64,000 bases of DNA from Candidatus Methanomethylicota archaeon (lineage in GTDB: Archaea; Thermoproteota; Methanomethylicia; Culexarchaeales; Culexarchaeaceae). The notes beneath the pieces were generated by a model. It was not told the DNA's origin. It searched no databases and worked only from the letters and a program-made list of their open reading frames with translations. Position 1 is the stretch's first letter; each line of letters begins with the position of its first letter. Both the position numbers and the translations under genes were made by a program. Positions 29,621 through 38,039 of the stretch are shown in pieces. The stretch is taken from positions 135,423 through 199,422 of the forward strand of contig JAJHRD010000001.1 of the NCBI GenBank assembly GCA_020833005.1. The letters run 5' to 3'.

Positions 29621-29854
29621 GTGAGGCACTTTCCAAAAGATAATAAAAGAAAAAGAGGTTCCCCATTATTAGAAGAAGGACTACTTATAGCACTAGCAGT
29701 GATAACTATGTCAGTGGTTTTTTCAATGGTATTAGGAATATTGGATGGTGTACAGAAAGTCATTCAGAATTTAGGATTTAACACTCAGAATTTTATGAAT
29801 TCATTAAACGATTTATGGAATAAAATAGTTTCATTTCTAGGATTAGGTGGTTGA
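29621..29854 (+). CDS. Type IV prepilin, short
   Basis: 77 residues. The N-terminus is basic and ends KRKRG, followed by SPLLEEGLLIALAVITM, a hydrophobic helix. Cut after Gly by a prepilin peptidase (charged residue at -2, Gly at -1), the mature protein has Glu at +5, a rule of type IV pilins. The remaining 45 residues are a short amphipathic tail (VQKVIQNLGFNT to IVSFLGLGG). GTG start; the next in-frame stop upstream leaves no room for another. Likely the major structural subunit. The gene ends 12 bases inside the opposite AK6 gene. Confidence 0.82.
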   Translation: MRHFPKDNKRKRGSPLLEEGLLIALAVITMSVVFSMVLGILDGVQKVIQNLGFNTQNFMNSLNDLWNKIVSFLGLGG

Positions 29855-30436
29855 GAATTTTGATAGATATTCATTTAAAATGCCTTCTTTTTCCAACGTT
29901 TCAATCCAATCAATATGTTTTCGTTTACCATTATTAAGATTTGATAGTATCGCAAGTATTTCATTTACTACATCATCGATGCATCTATCAGTTACATCAA
30001 TTTCCACAACTTTTTCGGGGCCATATTGTTCTATTGCATTAATAAGGCAAGTATCAAGCAATTCTGCCATTACATTCTCATAAACCTTCTTATCATCCCA
30101 TCCTCTTTGTCTTAATACCATTTCCAACTTTTTGGGATGCAACCTTAATACAAAGGCTTTAAGGACATATTGTGGAGGAATTATATCAGCATAATGTCCT
30201 TCTATGATTAATAGGGTTTTACTTTCATTTATTTTTTGGAGAAGTTTATTTATTAGGAGATTATTGTTTGGTATGAAAGAACTTCGTTCAGGATCAATGC
30301 TCTCAAATAAATTTTCTTCCATTACAAATTTAGATAAATCTATATGATGCGCATTCAAAGTTTCACTGAGTTTTCGGCTTATCGAGGTTTTTCCAGTACC
30401 TGGACACCCTCCAATAATTATTACTTTCCCTTTCAT
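29843..30436 (-). CDS. Adenylate kinase of the AK6/Fap7 family
   Basis: 197-residue P-loop kinase: Walker A IIGGCPGTGKTSISRKL near residues 9-22, LLIIEGHYADIIP, LRQRGWDDKKVYENVMAELL and VTDRCIDDVV. This matches archaeal AK6 (hCINAP/Fap7), which phosphorylates AMP and also helps late small-subunit ribosome maturation. Terminates inside the 3' end of the pilin gene on the opposite strand. Confidence 0.91.
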   Translation of the reverse strand: MKGKVIIIGGCPGTGKTSISRKLSETLNAHHIDLSKFVMEENLFESIDPERSSFIPNNNLLINKLLQKINESKTLLIIEGHYADIIPPQYVLKAFVLRLHPKKLEMVLRQRGWDDKKVYENVMAELLDTCLINAIEQYGPEKVVEIDVTDRCIDDVVNEILAILSNLNNGKRKHIDWIETLEKEGILNEYLSKFSTT

Positions 30437-30506
30437 AACTGCTCAGCAGCTAGGAATAGGAAAATGAAAAATATAAATTTAACATTCTCTATGTTAAATT
30501 TCAATT

Positions 30507-30797
30507 ATGCCTAAGTTTACGAGTATAAGAGATGTTTTGAACAGAATATGTTGGCATCCTAGTGAAAATAGAGAATGTTATGAAGTCATTTTTATTCATA
30601 GAGGGGCCCCAGATGATTTAAAGAGTGTATCAGCAAAAGCAATAGTAAAAGTGAGACAACAAAGTTTCGAATACAAAGAAGATGAGGAAAAAATTGTTTA
30701 TATTCCATTTCATCGGATTGTAGCAATAAGGAATATAAAAACGGGGAAGGTCGTCTGGAGAAGCAGAAAATATAAGATAAATAAGGTTTTAAAGTAA
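30507..30797 (+). CDS. DUF504 (MJ1316 RNA cyclic-group end recognition domain) protein
   Basis: 96 residues: RDVLNRICWHPSENRECYEVIFIHRGAPDDL, ISAKAIVKVRQ-like strands and IPFHRIVAIRNIKTGKVVWRSRK. The DUF504/MJ1316 domain is proposed to recognise cyclic phosphate or related RNA ends, and occurs fused to RNA-repair enzymes elsewhere. Here it is alone. The ATG follows an AT-rich region; nadM starts 17 bases downstream on the same strand, so an operon is likely. Confidence 0.87.
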   Translation: MPKFTSIRDVLNRICWHPSENRECYEVIFIHRGAPDDLKSVSAKAIVKVRQQSFEYKEDEEKIVYIPFHRIVAIRNIKTGKVVWRSRKYKINKVLK

Positions 30798-30813
30798 TTT
30801 ATGTGATTATGTT

Positions 30814-31356
30814 ATGTACAATAGGGGTTTATACGTTGGAAGGTTTCAACCATTTCATAATGGACATTTAGAATGTATAAAATATATTTTGAGTAAATGC
30901 AAAGAGGTCATTATAGTTATTGGTAGCGCGCAGGCAAGCCATACATTAGATAACCCATTTACTGCAGGGGAGAGAATTGAAATGATAAGATTAGCTCTTC
31001 AAGAGGAAGGCATTGAACTTAGTAAGTGCATTATAATACCAGTGGAGGACACTTTAAATAATAACCATTCAATATGGGTTTCAAAAGTGAAAAGCATGAC
31101 CCCAAAATTTGATGTTGTTTTTTCAAATAGCCCTTTAACGAAGAAATTGTTTGAAGAGGAAGGATTTAAAGTTGAAGGAATTCCATACATTAATAGGGAA
31201 TATTATTCTGGAACTAATATTAGAAAATTAATTATATGTGGAGGGGATTGGAAAAAGTATGTGCCAAGGGGTGTTTATGATTATATAAAATCAATGAAAG
31301 GAGAGGAGAGATTGAGAGACTTATCAACAAAGGATTATGGGCGTCAGAGCTTTTAA
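30814..31356 (+). CDS. nadM: Nicotinamide-nucleotide adenylyltransferase (NadM)
   Basis: Makes NAD from NMN and ATP. The first motif GRFQPFHNGHLE has HNGH at residues 15-18, then GSAQASHTLDNPFTAGERIEM and the C-terminal substrate site YYSGTNIRKLI. 180 residues, the length of archaeal NadM. Start ATG at 30814 is in the family position. The 3' end overlaps an antisense stretch that looks like a weak C/D-box RNA (see finding). Confidence 0.95.
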   Translation: MYNRGLYVGRFQPFHNGHLECIKYILSKCKEVIIVIGSAQASHTLDNPFTAGERIEMIRLALQEEGIELSKCIIIPVEDTLNNNHSIWVSKVKSMTPKFDVVFSNSPLTKKLFEEEGFKVEGIPYINREYYSGTNIRKLIICGGDWKKYVPRGVYDYIKSMKGEERLRDLSTKDYGRQSF

Positions 31357-31433
31357 CTTTCGTCATTTTCACAATTAGGCACTCAGCCAGCTCATCATCC
31401 ACAAATTTAAGTTTAAGGAACACCTTTAATAAT

Positions 31434-31652
31434 TTAACGTTCTAGCAAAGTCCTCCAGGTATTCACAATATCTTTAAATGAAGATTCATCTATTTTTTGT
31501 ATTGCAAATCCAGCATGGACAAGTACATAATCATTTTCTTTTACGTCATCTTTAACTAAAGTTATTATTATCTCTCTTTGAACGCCACCAAAATCAGCTA
31601 TCGCTTTATCATTATGGATAGTTAGTATTTTCGCAGGAACAGCCAAGCACAT
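31434..31652 (-). CDS. hypC: Hydrogenase assembly chaperone HypC/HupF
   Basis: 72 residues beginning MCLAVPAKI, where Cys2 is the iron-ligand-transfer cysteine, followed by ADFGGVQREI and NDYVLVHAGFAIQKID. HypC carries the Fe(CN)2CO group with HypD to the NiFe hydrogenase precursor. Length and motif are ideal. No other hyp gene or hydrogenase is in the window, so the remaining genes must be elsewhere. The presence implies a NiFe hydrogenase in this organism. Confidence 0.95.
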   Translation of the reverse strand: MCLAVPAKILTIHNDKAIADFGGVQREIIITLVKDDVKENDYVLVHAGFAIQKIDESSFKDIVNTWRTLLER

Positions 31653-31726
31653 AGACGGATCTATAACTAGTTATAACCAAAAAGTAATTAAGTATTTTTG
31701 CATTTTATTCCATTGGTTGAAAACAT

Positions 31727-32431
31727 ATGCCTATGAATAAGGGGGACTTCGTCCTAGTGAATTACACTGTGAAAGTAAAAGATACTGATGAAATTGTTGA
31801 CACAACAATAGAGGATGTTGCCAAAAAGGGAAATATATATCAAAAGGATAAAATATATGAACCTCTTCTTTTGATATTAGGTGAAGGCCAGCTATTTAAA
31901 AAAGTTGAAGAAGAAATCATGTTGATGCAACCTGGAGAGAAAAAGACTATTGAGTTGAAACCTGAAGATGCTTTTGGTCAAAGGGATCCAGCAAAGGTAA
32001 AGATAATTTCTGCAAAAGAGCTAACAAGTAGAGGCATAACACCTAAGCCAGGAATAAGAGTTGAAACAGATGAAGGGATTGCCATCGTTAGAAGTGTAGG
32101 TGGAGGTAGGGTGGTTATAGATTTAAATCATCCATTAGCAGGCAAAACTTTAGTTTACGAAGTTGATGTAGTCAAAAAAATAGAAGACCTTAAGGATAAA
32201 ATGTTATCGTTAATACATAGACGGATACCATCAATTGACATATCAAAGTTTACTGTAGAGATAAATGAGGGAAGAATTAGGATAATTATACCAGAAGATG
32301 CATATTTGCTTGAAGGGTTGCAATATATGAAGCGTGGTATAGTCAACGATGTACAGCGATTTATTAAAGATGTAAGCAAAGTTGAATTTATCGAGGTATA
32401 TGAGGTTAAACAAAAAGAAACAACAACGTAA
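31727..32431 (+). CDS. FKBP-type peptidyl-prolyl cis-trans isomerase (SlyD-like)
   Basis: 234 residues: FKBP core with the IF (insert-in-flap) chaperone domain (GDFVLVNYTVKVKD, PLLLILGEGQLFKKVEE, LKPEDAFGQRDPAKVKII, DLNHPLAGKTLVYEVDV) followed by a C-terminal extension of about 75 residues, typical of long archaeal FKBPs. Cytosolic folding catalyst. Divergent from hypC. Convergent with the UPF0179 gene two bases away. An ATG six bases downstream is an alternative start. Confidence 0.93.
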   Translation: MPMNKGDFVLVNYTVKVKDTDEIVDTTIEDVAKKGNIYQKDKIYEPLLLILGEGQLFKKVEEEIMLMQPGEKKTIELKPEDAFGQRDPAKVKIISAKELTSRGITPKPGIRVETDEGIAIVRSVGGGRVVIDLNHPLAGKTLVYEVDVVKKIEDLKDKMLSLIHRRIPSIDISKFTVEINEGRIRIIIPEDAYLLEGLQYMKRGIVNDVQRFIKDVSKVEFIEVYEVKQKETTT

Positions 32432-32433
32432 AA

Positions 32434-32904
32434 TTATTTTTTCAATATTGGCAAGGATAGAACTTTGATAAGATCTCTACCTTTTTTACAATAAACAGGT
32501 TCCAACACTTTTTCGATTTTTATTTTATCGTTCTTAAACACTCCTAGTGGCTTACAGTACATAATGTTTGCACAGGGGGTGGAGCAATCAATTGGAGTAT
32601 ATGTGATGGTAACCCCCTCAACTGCAAATTTACGTTCCAAAAAGAGTTCTATTGACGCTAATTTAACTTCTACGATGGATACTTTCCCATTTAATAATTT
32701 GCAGAAATGTTCTTTGTTTCTAACGTTTACTACCTCATATACTCTTCCTTGTTCTAGCTTATTTATGCAAATTTTTTTAAGAATGCACTCTGTACACTGC
32801 AAATTGTTTTTTTCAAAAATAAACTTATACCCCTTTTTTGCAACTTCGCTATTAACTACTGTTACTATGATGTCATTCTTTGATGATGCCGGTGGTGGAT
32901 GCAA
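32434..32904 (-). CDS. UPF0179 family protein
   Basis: 156 residues with cysteine pairs: LQCTECILKKICINKL (Cys36, Cys39, Cys45 region), EHFCKLL and DCSTPCANIMYC plus YCKKGR. These fit a metal- or FeS-binding archaeal family of unknown function. The start overlaps the egsA 3' end by 32 bases on the same strand and no later start codon preserves the conserved N-terminus, so the overlap seems real and the genes are co-transcribed. Confidence 0.82.
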   Translation of the reverse strand: MHPPPASSKNDIIVTVVNSEVAKKGYKFIFEKNNLQCTECILKKICINKLEQGRVYEVVNVRNKEHFCKLLNGKVSIVEVKLASIELFLERKFAVEGVTITYTPIDCSTPCANIMYCKPLGVFKNDKIKIEKVLEPVYCKKGRDLIKVLSLPILKK

Positions 32905-33940
32905 TATTTTCAGCCTCTCTCCATCCTAAACTTTTCTCATTCAAGATAGTATATCTATCTTTACGTATTTCTTTAGCTTTAATAATGGCTTCTATTATTT
33001 CATTCTCTTCAACACCCAACTCTTTAGCATTAGTTGGAGCACCAATAATAGATAACGTTCGTTTTATGCGTTGCCAGTTTCCTCCATGCAAGTACATCAT
33101 AATTATTGTACCAACACCGCACTGTTCTCCATGTAACGCTGGTTTTTTCGCTATAATATCAAGTGCATGACTGAAAAGATGTTCAGAGCCGCTACATGGT
33201 CTGCTACTTCCAGCAATGCACATCGCCACTCCACAACTTATTAATGCTTCAACAACTGTTCGGACACTTTCTTCCTTTAATGCTCTAATCTTTTTTGCAT
33301 GTTTTACTATAAGACTTGCAGACATGAGCGCAAGTGACGCAGCATACTCACCATAATACTCATTTACACGTTTCTTGGCTAGTCTCCAATCCCTTATGGC
33401 TGTAAATTTTGCTATAATATCTCCGCAACCACTTGCTAACAGCTTATATGGAGCTTTAATTATAATATTTGAATCAGCAATCACCGCCAACGGAGGATTC
33501 ACCATAATTGAGGGTTTGTATTTACCGTTAAATGCTTTTATAGATGCTATTGGAGATGCTATACCATCATGGCTTGCAGCCGTGGGAATGCTTATATATG
33601 GAACTCCCACTTTAAGCGAAATTAATTTTGCTATATCAATAATTTTCCCTCCACCAACACCAAATATGCAACTAACATTGTTTGATGCTTTTATTCTTTC
33701 AGATATATTTTCAACATCATGAATTGGATTTTTTCCGTCTAGAACGTATAGCTCACTTTCCATGTTATTATCGTTCAGTATTTTATACACACGTTCTCCG
33801 GCTACTTCTTTAACGTGAGGACCTGTCAATATTATTAATTTCCCACGCATTTTTAAGTCATTGCATATATTGTTTACATTATTTATTGCACCAGGACCCA
33901 CAAGTATTGTTTGAGGCAAAGCAATTTTATGTATACTCAA
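32873..33940 (-). CDS. egsA: sn-Glycerol-1-phosphate dehydrogenase
   Basis: Reduces dihydroxyacetone phosphate to sn-glycerol-1-phosphate, the archaeal ether lipid backbone. Iron/zinc-containing alcohol-dehydrogenase fold: GVGGGKIIDIAKL binds NAD(P), TAASHDGIASP, SGSEHLFSHALD and ALHGEQCGVG give the metal-binding residues. 355 residues. GGGPS, the next enzyme but one in lipid synthesis, is at 58.6 kb. Clear archaeal marker. Confidence 0.96.
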   Translation of the reverse strand: MSIHKIALPQTILVGPGAINNVNNICNDLKMRGKLIILTGPHVKEVAGERVYKILNDNNMESELYVLDGKNPIHDVENISERIKASNNVSCIFGVGGGKIIDIAKLISLKVGVPYISIPTAASHDGIASPIASIKAFNGKYKPSIMVNPPLAVIADSNIIIKAPYKLLASGCGDIIAKFTAIRDWRLAKKRVNEYYGEYAASLALMSASLIVKHAKKIRALKEESVRTVVEALISCGVAMCIAGSSRPCSGSEHLFSHALDIIAKKPALHGEQCGVGTIIMMYLHGGNWQRIKRTLSIIGAPTNAKELGVEENEIIEAIIKAKEIRKDRYTILNEKSLGWREAENIASTTGIIKE

Positions 33941-34079
33941 TCTATCACCTCAACATATATCTCATTTTTAATTTTAAGTTGAAGATAAATATATAGGCTG
34001 AGGGTAATTCTTAAATATTAGGGACATATTCTCTTTAGTTGTAGTTTTACATCAATTAAATCTTTTTGGAGGGATGAAA

Positions 34080-34742
34080 ATGTATGACAGCTATACAAAC
34101 GTTGGATACTATATGAAGAACAATGGTAAAATAGTCGTAAGTGGAACTACTACGGTAGGGTTAGTTTGCATGGATGGTGTGATTTTAGGTTCCGACAGAA
34201 GAGCTACATCTGGATTTTTTGTTGCACATCCACATGTAAAAAAAATATATAAATTAGATAATCATATAGCGGCAACTATAGCTGGAGTCGTAGCGGATGC
34301 GCAAAATATAATGGGAATAGCTAGTGCAAACATAAAGTTATACAAGTACATTCACAATAGGCCAATAAGTGTAAAGGCAGCTGCAAACTTAATTTCGAAC
34401 ATACTGTTAAGTTCAAGGGTATACCCATATGTGGTACAATTACTAGTGGGGGGATATGATAATAGTGGTCCTCATCTTTTTGCGTTAGACCCTTACGGAA
34501 CAGTTACTGAGGAGAAATACACAGCAACAGGGTCTGGATCCCCAATGGCAATAAGTATATTAGAAGATTCATTCAAAAAGGGGATGCCAGTCAAAGATTC
34601 CATAGAAATAGTTGCACGGGCAATTTCATCGGCAATGAAAAGAGATCCTGCAAGTGGCGGGGGTTATGATATTATCATTATAACAAGGGATGGAATGAGA
34701 GAAATTAGCAGTGAGGAATTAGCAGTATACAAATCAGTTTAA
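34080..34742 (+). CDS. psmB: Proteasome beta subunit, catalytic
   Basis: About 220 residues. After a 23-25 residue propeptide (MYDSYTNVG to VVSG), the mature protein starts TTTVGLVCMDGVILGSDRR: Thr1, Asp17 and Lys33 (HVKKIYK) are all in place, so this subunit should be self-processing and active. SGSPMAISILE and the C-terminal RDPASGGGYDIIIIT are standard. GGAGGG at 34068-34073 favours the ATG at 34080. It leads an operon with aCPSF1 (eight bases gap). Partner to the Thr1-less beta at 4.9 kb. Confidence 0.95.
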   Translation: MYDSYTNVGYYMKNNGKIVVSGTTTVGLVCMDGVILGSDRRATSGFFVAHPHVKKIYKLDNHIAATIAGVVADAQNIMGIASANIKLYKYIHNRPISVKAAANLISNILLSSRVYPYVVQLLVGGYDNSGPHLFALDPYGTVTEEKYTATGSGSPMAISILEDSFKKGMPVKDSIEIVARAISSAMKRDPASGGGYDIIIITRDGMREISSEELAVYKSV

Positions 34743-34761
34743 ATAAGAGTTGATAAGCGGA

Positions 34762-36675
34762 ATGAAGGATATTAATTTACGCATAAGGGAAGCTATAATA
34801 AAAAATATACTATTGGAGACAGGCGTAACAAGGATAGAATTTGAAGGACCTGAGATTATATTATATACAGCAAAGCAAGAGTTGTTGATAGAAGAAGAAG
34901 TATTGAAGAAGATAGCTAAGGAAATTAAGAAGAGAATAATTGTTAGAAGCGACCCAAGTATTAGGATGGATAAACAAAAAGCAAGTGATTACATTCGCGA
35001 GGAAATAGAGGGAATATCAGATAAAGTGAAGGTGAAAAGCATATTCTTTGATGATACATTCGGTGAAGTATACGTAGTGGTTAAAGGTTTAAGTTATCTT
35101 TCCACAAAAAGTGAGGACCTTACTAAAAAAATTACAGTAACAACATCGTGGAGACCTAAGTTAATTAATGATACCCCCATGAAGTCAACAGTAAGTGAAT
35201 TTGTTACGAAACTTAGACTTCAAGAAGGGGAGTTTCGGAGAAAGGTATTGCGAGAGATAGGATCAAGAATTCATAGACCATTAATATTTCAATCAGGAGA
35301 TATAAGGATGATTTGTTTGGGTGGATTTAGGGAAGTTGGGCGTTCTGCTATTTTAATAGAAACAAGTGAAAGTTCAGTTTTACTTGATTGCGGAGTAAAG
35401 CCGGGCGCCACGCATCCGATTCAAAGTTTCCCAAGACTAGATTTGCCTGAATTTTGCATTGAAAAGCTGGATGCAATAGTGATTTCGCACGCACATTTAG
35501 ATCATTGTGGTTTCTTGCCCTATCTTTTCAAGTATGGTTATGATGGTCCAGTATACTGTACACCCCCTACCCTTGATTTGATGACGCTGCTTCAACTTGA
35601 TTATTTACAAGTAGCAGGAAAGGAGGGGATTAAACCACCATACTCAATGCAAGATATACAGGAGACAATACTTCACACAATACCGATAGAATATGGCGAA
35701 GTTACGGATATAGCTCCAGATATACGTTTAACATTTTATAATGCAGGGCATGTTTTAGGTTCGGCTATTGTTCATTTACATATAGGTGAGGGAGAGCATA
35801 ATATAGTTTATACAGGAGATTTTAAGTTTGGGAGAACAAAGCTCTTAGAACCAGCAAATTATGTTTTCCCGAGAGTAGAAACATTGATAATTGAAGGAAC
35901 ATATGGGGGCCCAACAGATATATTACCACAGAGGATAGAATCCGAAGCTAAGCTAGTGGAAGTAATATTAAAAACAATAAATAATAATGGTAAAGTGTTA
36001 ATACCAGTACTTTCGGTCGGGAGAGCTCAAGAGATACTAGTCTTATTAAATGAAGCATTTGAAATGGGGTACATAAAGCCAGTACCAGTGTTCATTGAAG
36101 GAATGGTTCAAGAAGCTACAAGCATACACATGTTGCATCCGTATGGGTTATCAAGAAAGGTTCGGGATGATATTTTAATTAATGATAAAAATCCATTTTT
36201 AAATGAATATTTCCACGTATTACCTTCATCAACTGATAGGGAAGAAATAGTGAGTGGGGATCCATGTATAATAGTAGCTACCTCGGGTATGCTTACTGGC
36301 GGACCTGCACTTTCATATTTTAAGCTTCTTGCTCCAGATGAAAGAAATTCCATAGTATTTGTGTCATATCAGATTCCAGGGACATTGGGGAGAAGAGTTT
36401 TAAGTGGCGTTAAAGAAATACCAATAGTTTCTGAGGATGGTCGGAGCGAAGTCATAAAGGTCAATATGAAAGTTTATTCTATAGAGGGATTTTCAGGTCA
36501 TAGTGATAGACGGCAGTTATTGGGATTTATGAAGAGAATAACGCCAAAGCCGAATAAAGTACTGATTTGCCATGGTGAGGAAGAGAAGGTGATTAATTTG
36601 GCTGAAACGTTTTCTAATCTTTTTAAGGTGTATGCATATGCTCCAAATAATCTTGAGGTTATAAGGTTAAAATAG
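34762..36675 (+). CDS. aCPSF1: KH-domain beta-CASP ribonuclease (transcription termination factor)
   Basis: About 637 residues: two N-terminal KH-type domains (1-175), a metallo-beta-lactamase core with SHAHLDHCGFLPY, NAGHVLGSAIVH and TGDFKFG, a beta-CASP insert (SVGRAQEIL, ATSGMLTGG) and the C-terminal SGHSDRRQL and CHGEEEKV motifs. aCPSF1 (FttA) is the conserved archaeal nuclease that trims mRNA 3' ends and triggers transcription termination. A TTG 12 bases upstream is an alternative start. The smaller paralogue is at 21.3 kb. Confidence 0.95.
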   Translation: MKDINLRIREAIIKNILLETGVTRIEFEGPEIILYTAKQELLIEEEVLKKIAKEIKKRIIVRSDPSIRMDKQKASDYIREEIEGISDKVKVKSIFFDDTFGEVYVVVKGLSYLSTKSEDLTKKITVTTSWRPKLINDTPMKSTVSEFVTKLRLQEGEFRRKVLREIGSRIHRPLIFQSGDIRMICLGGFREVGRSAILIETSESSVLLDCGVKPGATHPIQSFPRLDLPEFCIEKLDAIVISHAHLDHCGFLPYLFKYGYDGPVYCTPPTLDLMTLLQLDYLQVAGKEGIKPPYSMQDIQETILHTIPIEYGEVTDIAPDIRLTFYNAGHVLGSAIVHLHIGEGEHNIVYTGDFKFGRTKLLEPANYVFPRVETLIIEGTYGGPTDILPQRIESEAKLVEVILKTINNNGKVLIPVLSVGRAQEILVLLNEAFEMGYIKPVPVFIEGMVQEATSIHMLHPYGLSRKVRDDILINDKNPFLNEYFHVLPSSTDREEIVSGDPCIIVATSGMLTGGPALSYFKLLAPDERNSIVFVSYQIPGTLGRRVLSGVKEIPIVSEDGRSEVIKVNMKVYSIEGFSGHSDRRQLLGFMKRITPKPNKVLICHGEEEKVINLAETFSNLFKVYAYAPNNLEVIRLK

Positions 36676-36681
36676 TGGTGT

Positions 36682-37248
36682 TCACTTACTGTATTCATTT
36701 GGAAAATATTGTTTTAATGTTTCCCATATTTTGTCATTTACATGATGTACGTTTTTCACAACTTTTCCACGCTTCATATTGCGTATAATTTCAGAGGAAA
36801 ATATAGACTCCCCAATGGCAATGACTATATTATGAGTTTTTTCTACTATTTGAACTATGGAATTTTCTTTAAAATCGCCTATGACCTCAGTGATTCCAGG
36901 GGCCATTACGTCAGCACCATTGATTATATGTGGTATTGCTCCTTGATCCACGATGATTTTTGGTAGACATTCCCCTATTTTATTGAGTATGTTTATTGTA
37001 GGGTAAAGCTTATCATCACTCATTTGTAGTAATATTGGTTTATTGTTAAGTACGTACACGCCAATATCGTTTATGGAAAGATACTCAATTTTCGCATCAC
37101 CATTTGCCATCATTATTTGCTCATATATTTTTGGATACACAGATTTTATTTTATTTAATAAAAGTTTAACATCCTTGTTTCTTAGGAAATATCTTTTTTT
37201 AACTTTTAGCATAGCTGCACTCATAAACAGTACTAGAGATCCGACCAA
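36682..37248 (-). CDS. PUA-domain RNA-binding protein (MCT-1/DUF1947-like)
   Basis: Up to 188 residues, likely starting at an internal ATG (MLKVKKRYFLRNKD). An N-terminal alpha/beta pre-PUA domain is followed by a PUA fold: PKIIVDQGAIPHIINGADVMAPGITEV, IGESIFSSEIIRNMKRGKVVKNVHHV. This matches the archaeal relatives of MCT-1/Tma20, which bind tRNA or the small ribosomal subunit in re-initiation or recycling. Convergent with aCPSF1 six bases away. Confidence 0.85.
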   Translation of the reverse strand: MVGSLVLFMSAAMLKVKKRYFLRNKDVKLLLNKIKSVYPKIYEQIMMANGDAKIEYLSINDIGVYVLNNKPILLQMSDDKLYPTINILNKIGECLPKIIVDQGAIPHIINGADVMAPGITEVIGDFKENSIVQIVEKTHNIVIAIGESIFSSEIIRNMKRGKVVKNVHHVNDKIWETLKQYFPNEYSK

Positions 37249-37315
37249 TTAAATGTACCGCTATTTTTAAATTTAAATATCTAAAAAAGGATATTAAGTA
37301 TATTGAGGGAGTATT

Positions 37316-37543
37316 ATGTCCGAGACTGCGACAAGTGAAGTTTTGACCAAATCCTTGGGTGGAATGGTATACGTAAAGTTGAAAGGGGAAAAAGTGATTA
37401 GAGGATTACTTAGAAGCTTTGATCAACATTTAAATCTAGTTCTAGAAAATGCGGAAGAAGTTGAAGGGAATAATACGAAGACTCTTGGAACTTTGATAAT
37501 TAGGGGGGATAATATAATTTTGATATCTCCAGTATCATTATAG
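37316..37543 (+). CDS. Lsm/Sm-like archaeal protein (SmAP1)
   Basis: 75 residues, a complete Sm fold: GGMVYVKLKGEKVIRGLLRSFDQHLNLVLENAEEV (Sm1 with DxHxN-like loop) and TLIIRGDNIILISP (Sm2 with RG). Forms a heptameric ring that binds U-rich RNA. GGGAG eight bases before the ATG. Ribosomal protein L37e starts nine bases downstream, the conserved archaeal pairing lsm-rpl37e. Confidence 0.96.
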   Translation: MSETATSEVLTKSLGGMVYVKLKGEKVIRGLLRSFDQHLNLVLENAEEVEGNNTKTLGTLIIRGDNIILISPVSL

Positions 37544-37552
37544 GTGTTTTGT

Positions 37553-37717
37553 ATGGTTAAGGGAACTACATCATTTGGTAGAGCAAATAGTAAAAAGACG
37601 CATATTGTGTGCAGAAGATGCGGACATCATTCATATAACATTAAGAAAAAGCGTTGTGCACATTGTGGTTTTGGCCGTTCAAGTAAAATGAGAAAGTATT
37701 CATGGAATTCAAAATAA
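37553..37717 (+). CDS. rpl37e: 50S ribosomal protein L37e
   Basis: 54 codons. [17 protein letters not shown] is the family N-terminus; the zinc finger is [20 protein letters not shown] with four cysteines, and the tail is basic ([13 protein letters not shown]). Fits L37e. It follows SmAP1 in an operon and ends 17 bases before a minus-strand tRNA-Ala. Confidence 0.96.
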   Translation: MVKGTTSFGRANSKKTHIVCRRCGHHSYNIKKKRCAHCGFGRSSKMRKYSWNSK

Positions 37718-37734
37718 ATGTATACTCTGATAAA

Positions 37735-37811
37735 TGGTGGACCGGGCGGGATTTGAACCCGCGACCTCCTGCGTGCAAGGCAGACGCTCTTCCAGACTGA
37801 GCTACCGGCCC
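37735..37811 (-). tRNA. tRNA-Ala (TGC)
   Basis: Minus strand cloverleaf: acceptor GGGCCGG/CCGGTCC with the G3-U70 pair that is the alanine identity element, anticodon stem TCTGC/GCAGG with loop CTTGCAC (anticodon UGC), T-arm GCGGG TTCAAAT CCCGC, discriminator A and encoded CCA. Confidence 0.97.
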
Positions 37812-37871
37812 ATTCTACTAAATGTATAAGCATATGTTGGTGAATATTAAATTTTTGATGCATACTATGGA

Positions 37872-37946
37872 GGCCGCCGGCGGGATTTGAACCCGCGACC
37901 TACAGGTCCACAGCCTGCCGCTCTTCCAGACTGAGCTACGGCGGCC
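37872..37946 (-). tRNA. tRNA-His (GTG)
   Basis: Minus strand: acceptor GCCGCCG/CGGCGGC preceded by an encoded G-1 and with discriminator C73, both histidine identity elements. Anticodon stem GCAGG/CCTGT, loop CTGTGGA (anticodon GUG). T-arm GCGGG TTCAAAT CCCGC. No CCA encoded. Sits 60 bases from tRNA-Ala on the same strand. Confidence 0.97.
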
Positions 37947-38039
37947 AATTTGTTTACACTTAGCTACTTGTTTAATGTTTAATATGAGGTTTCCGATATA
38001 TTTTATGTTTAGTATGTGATGTGAGGAAATTGCTTATTT

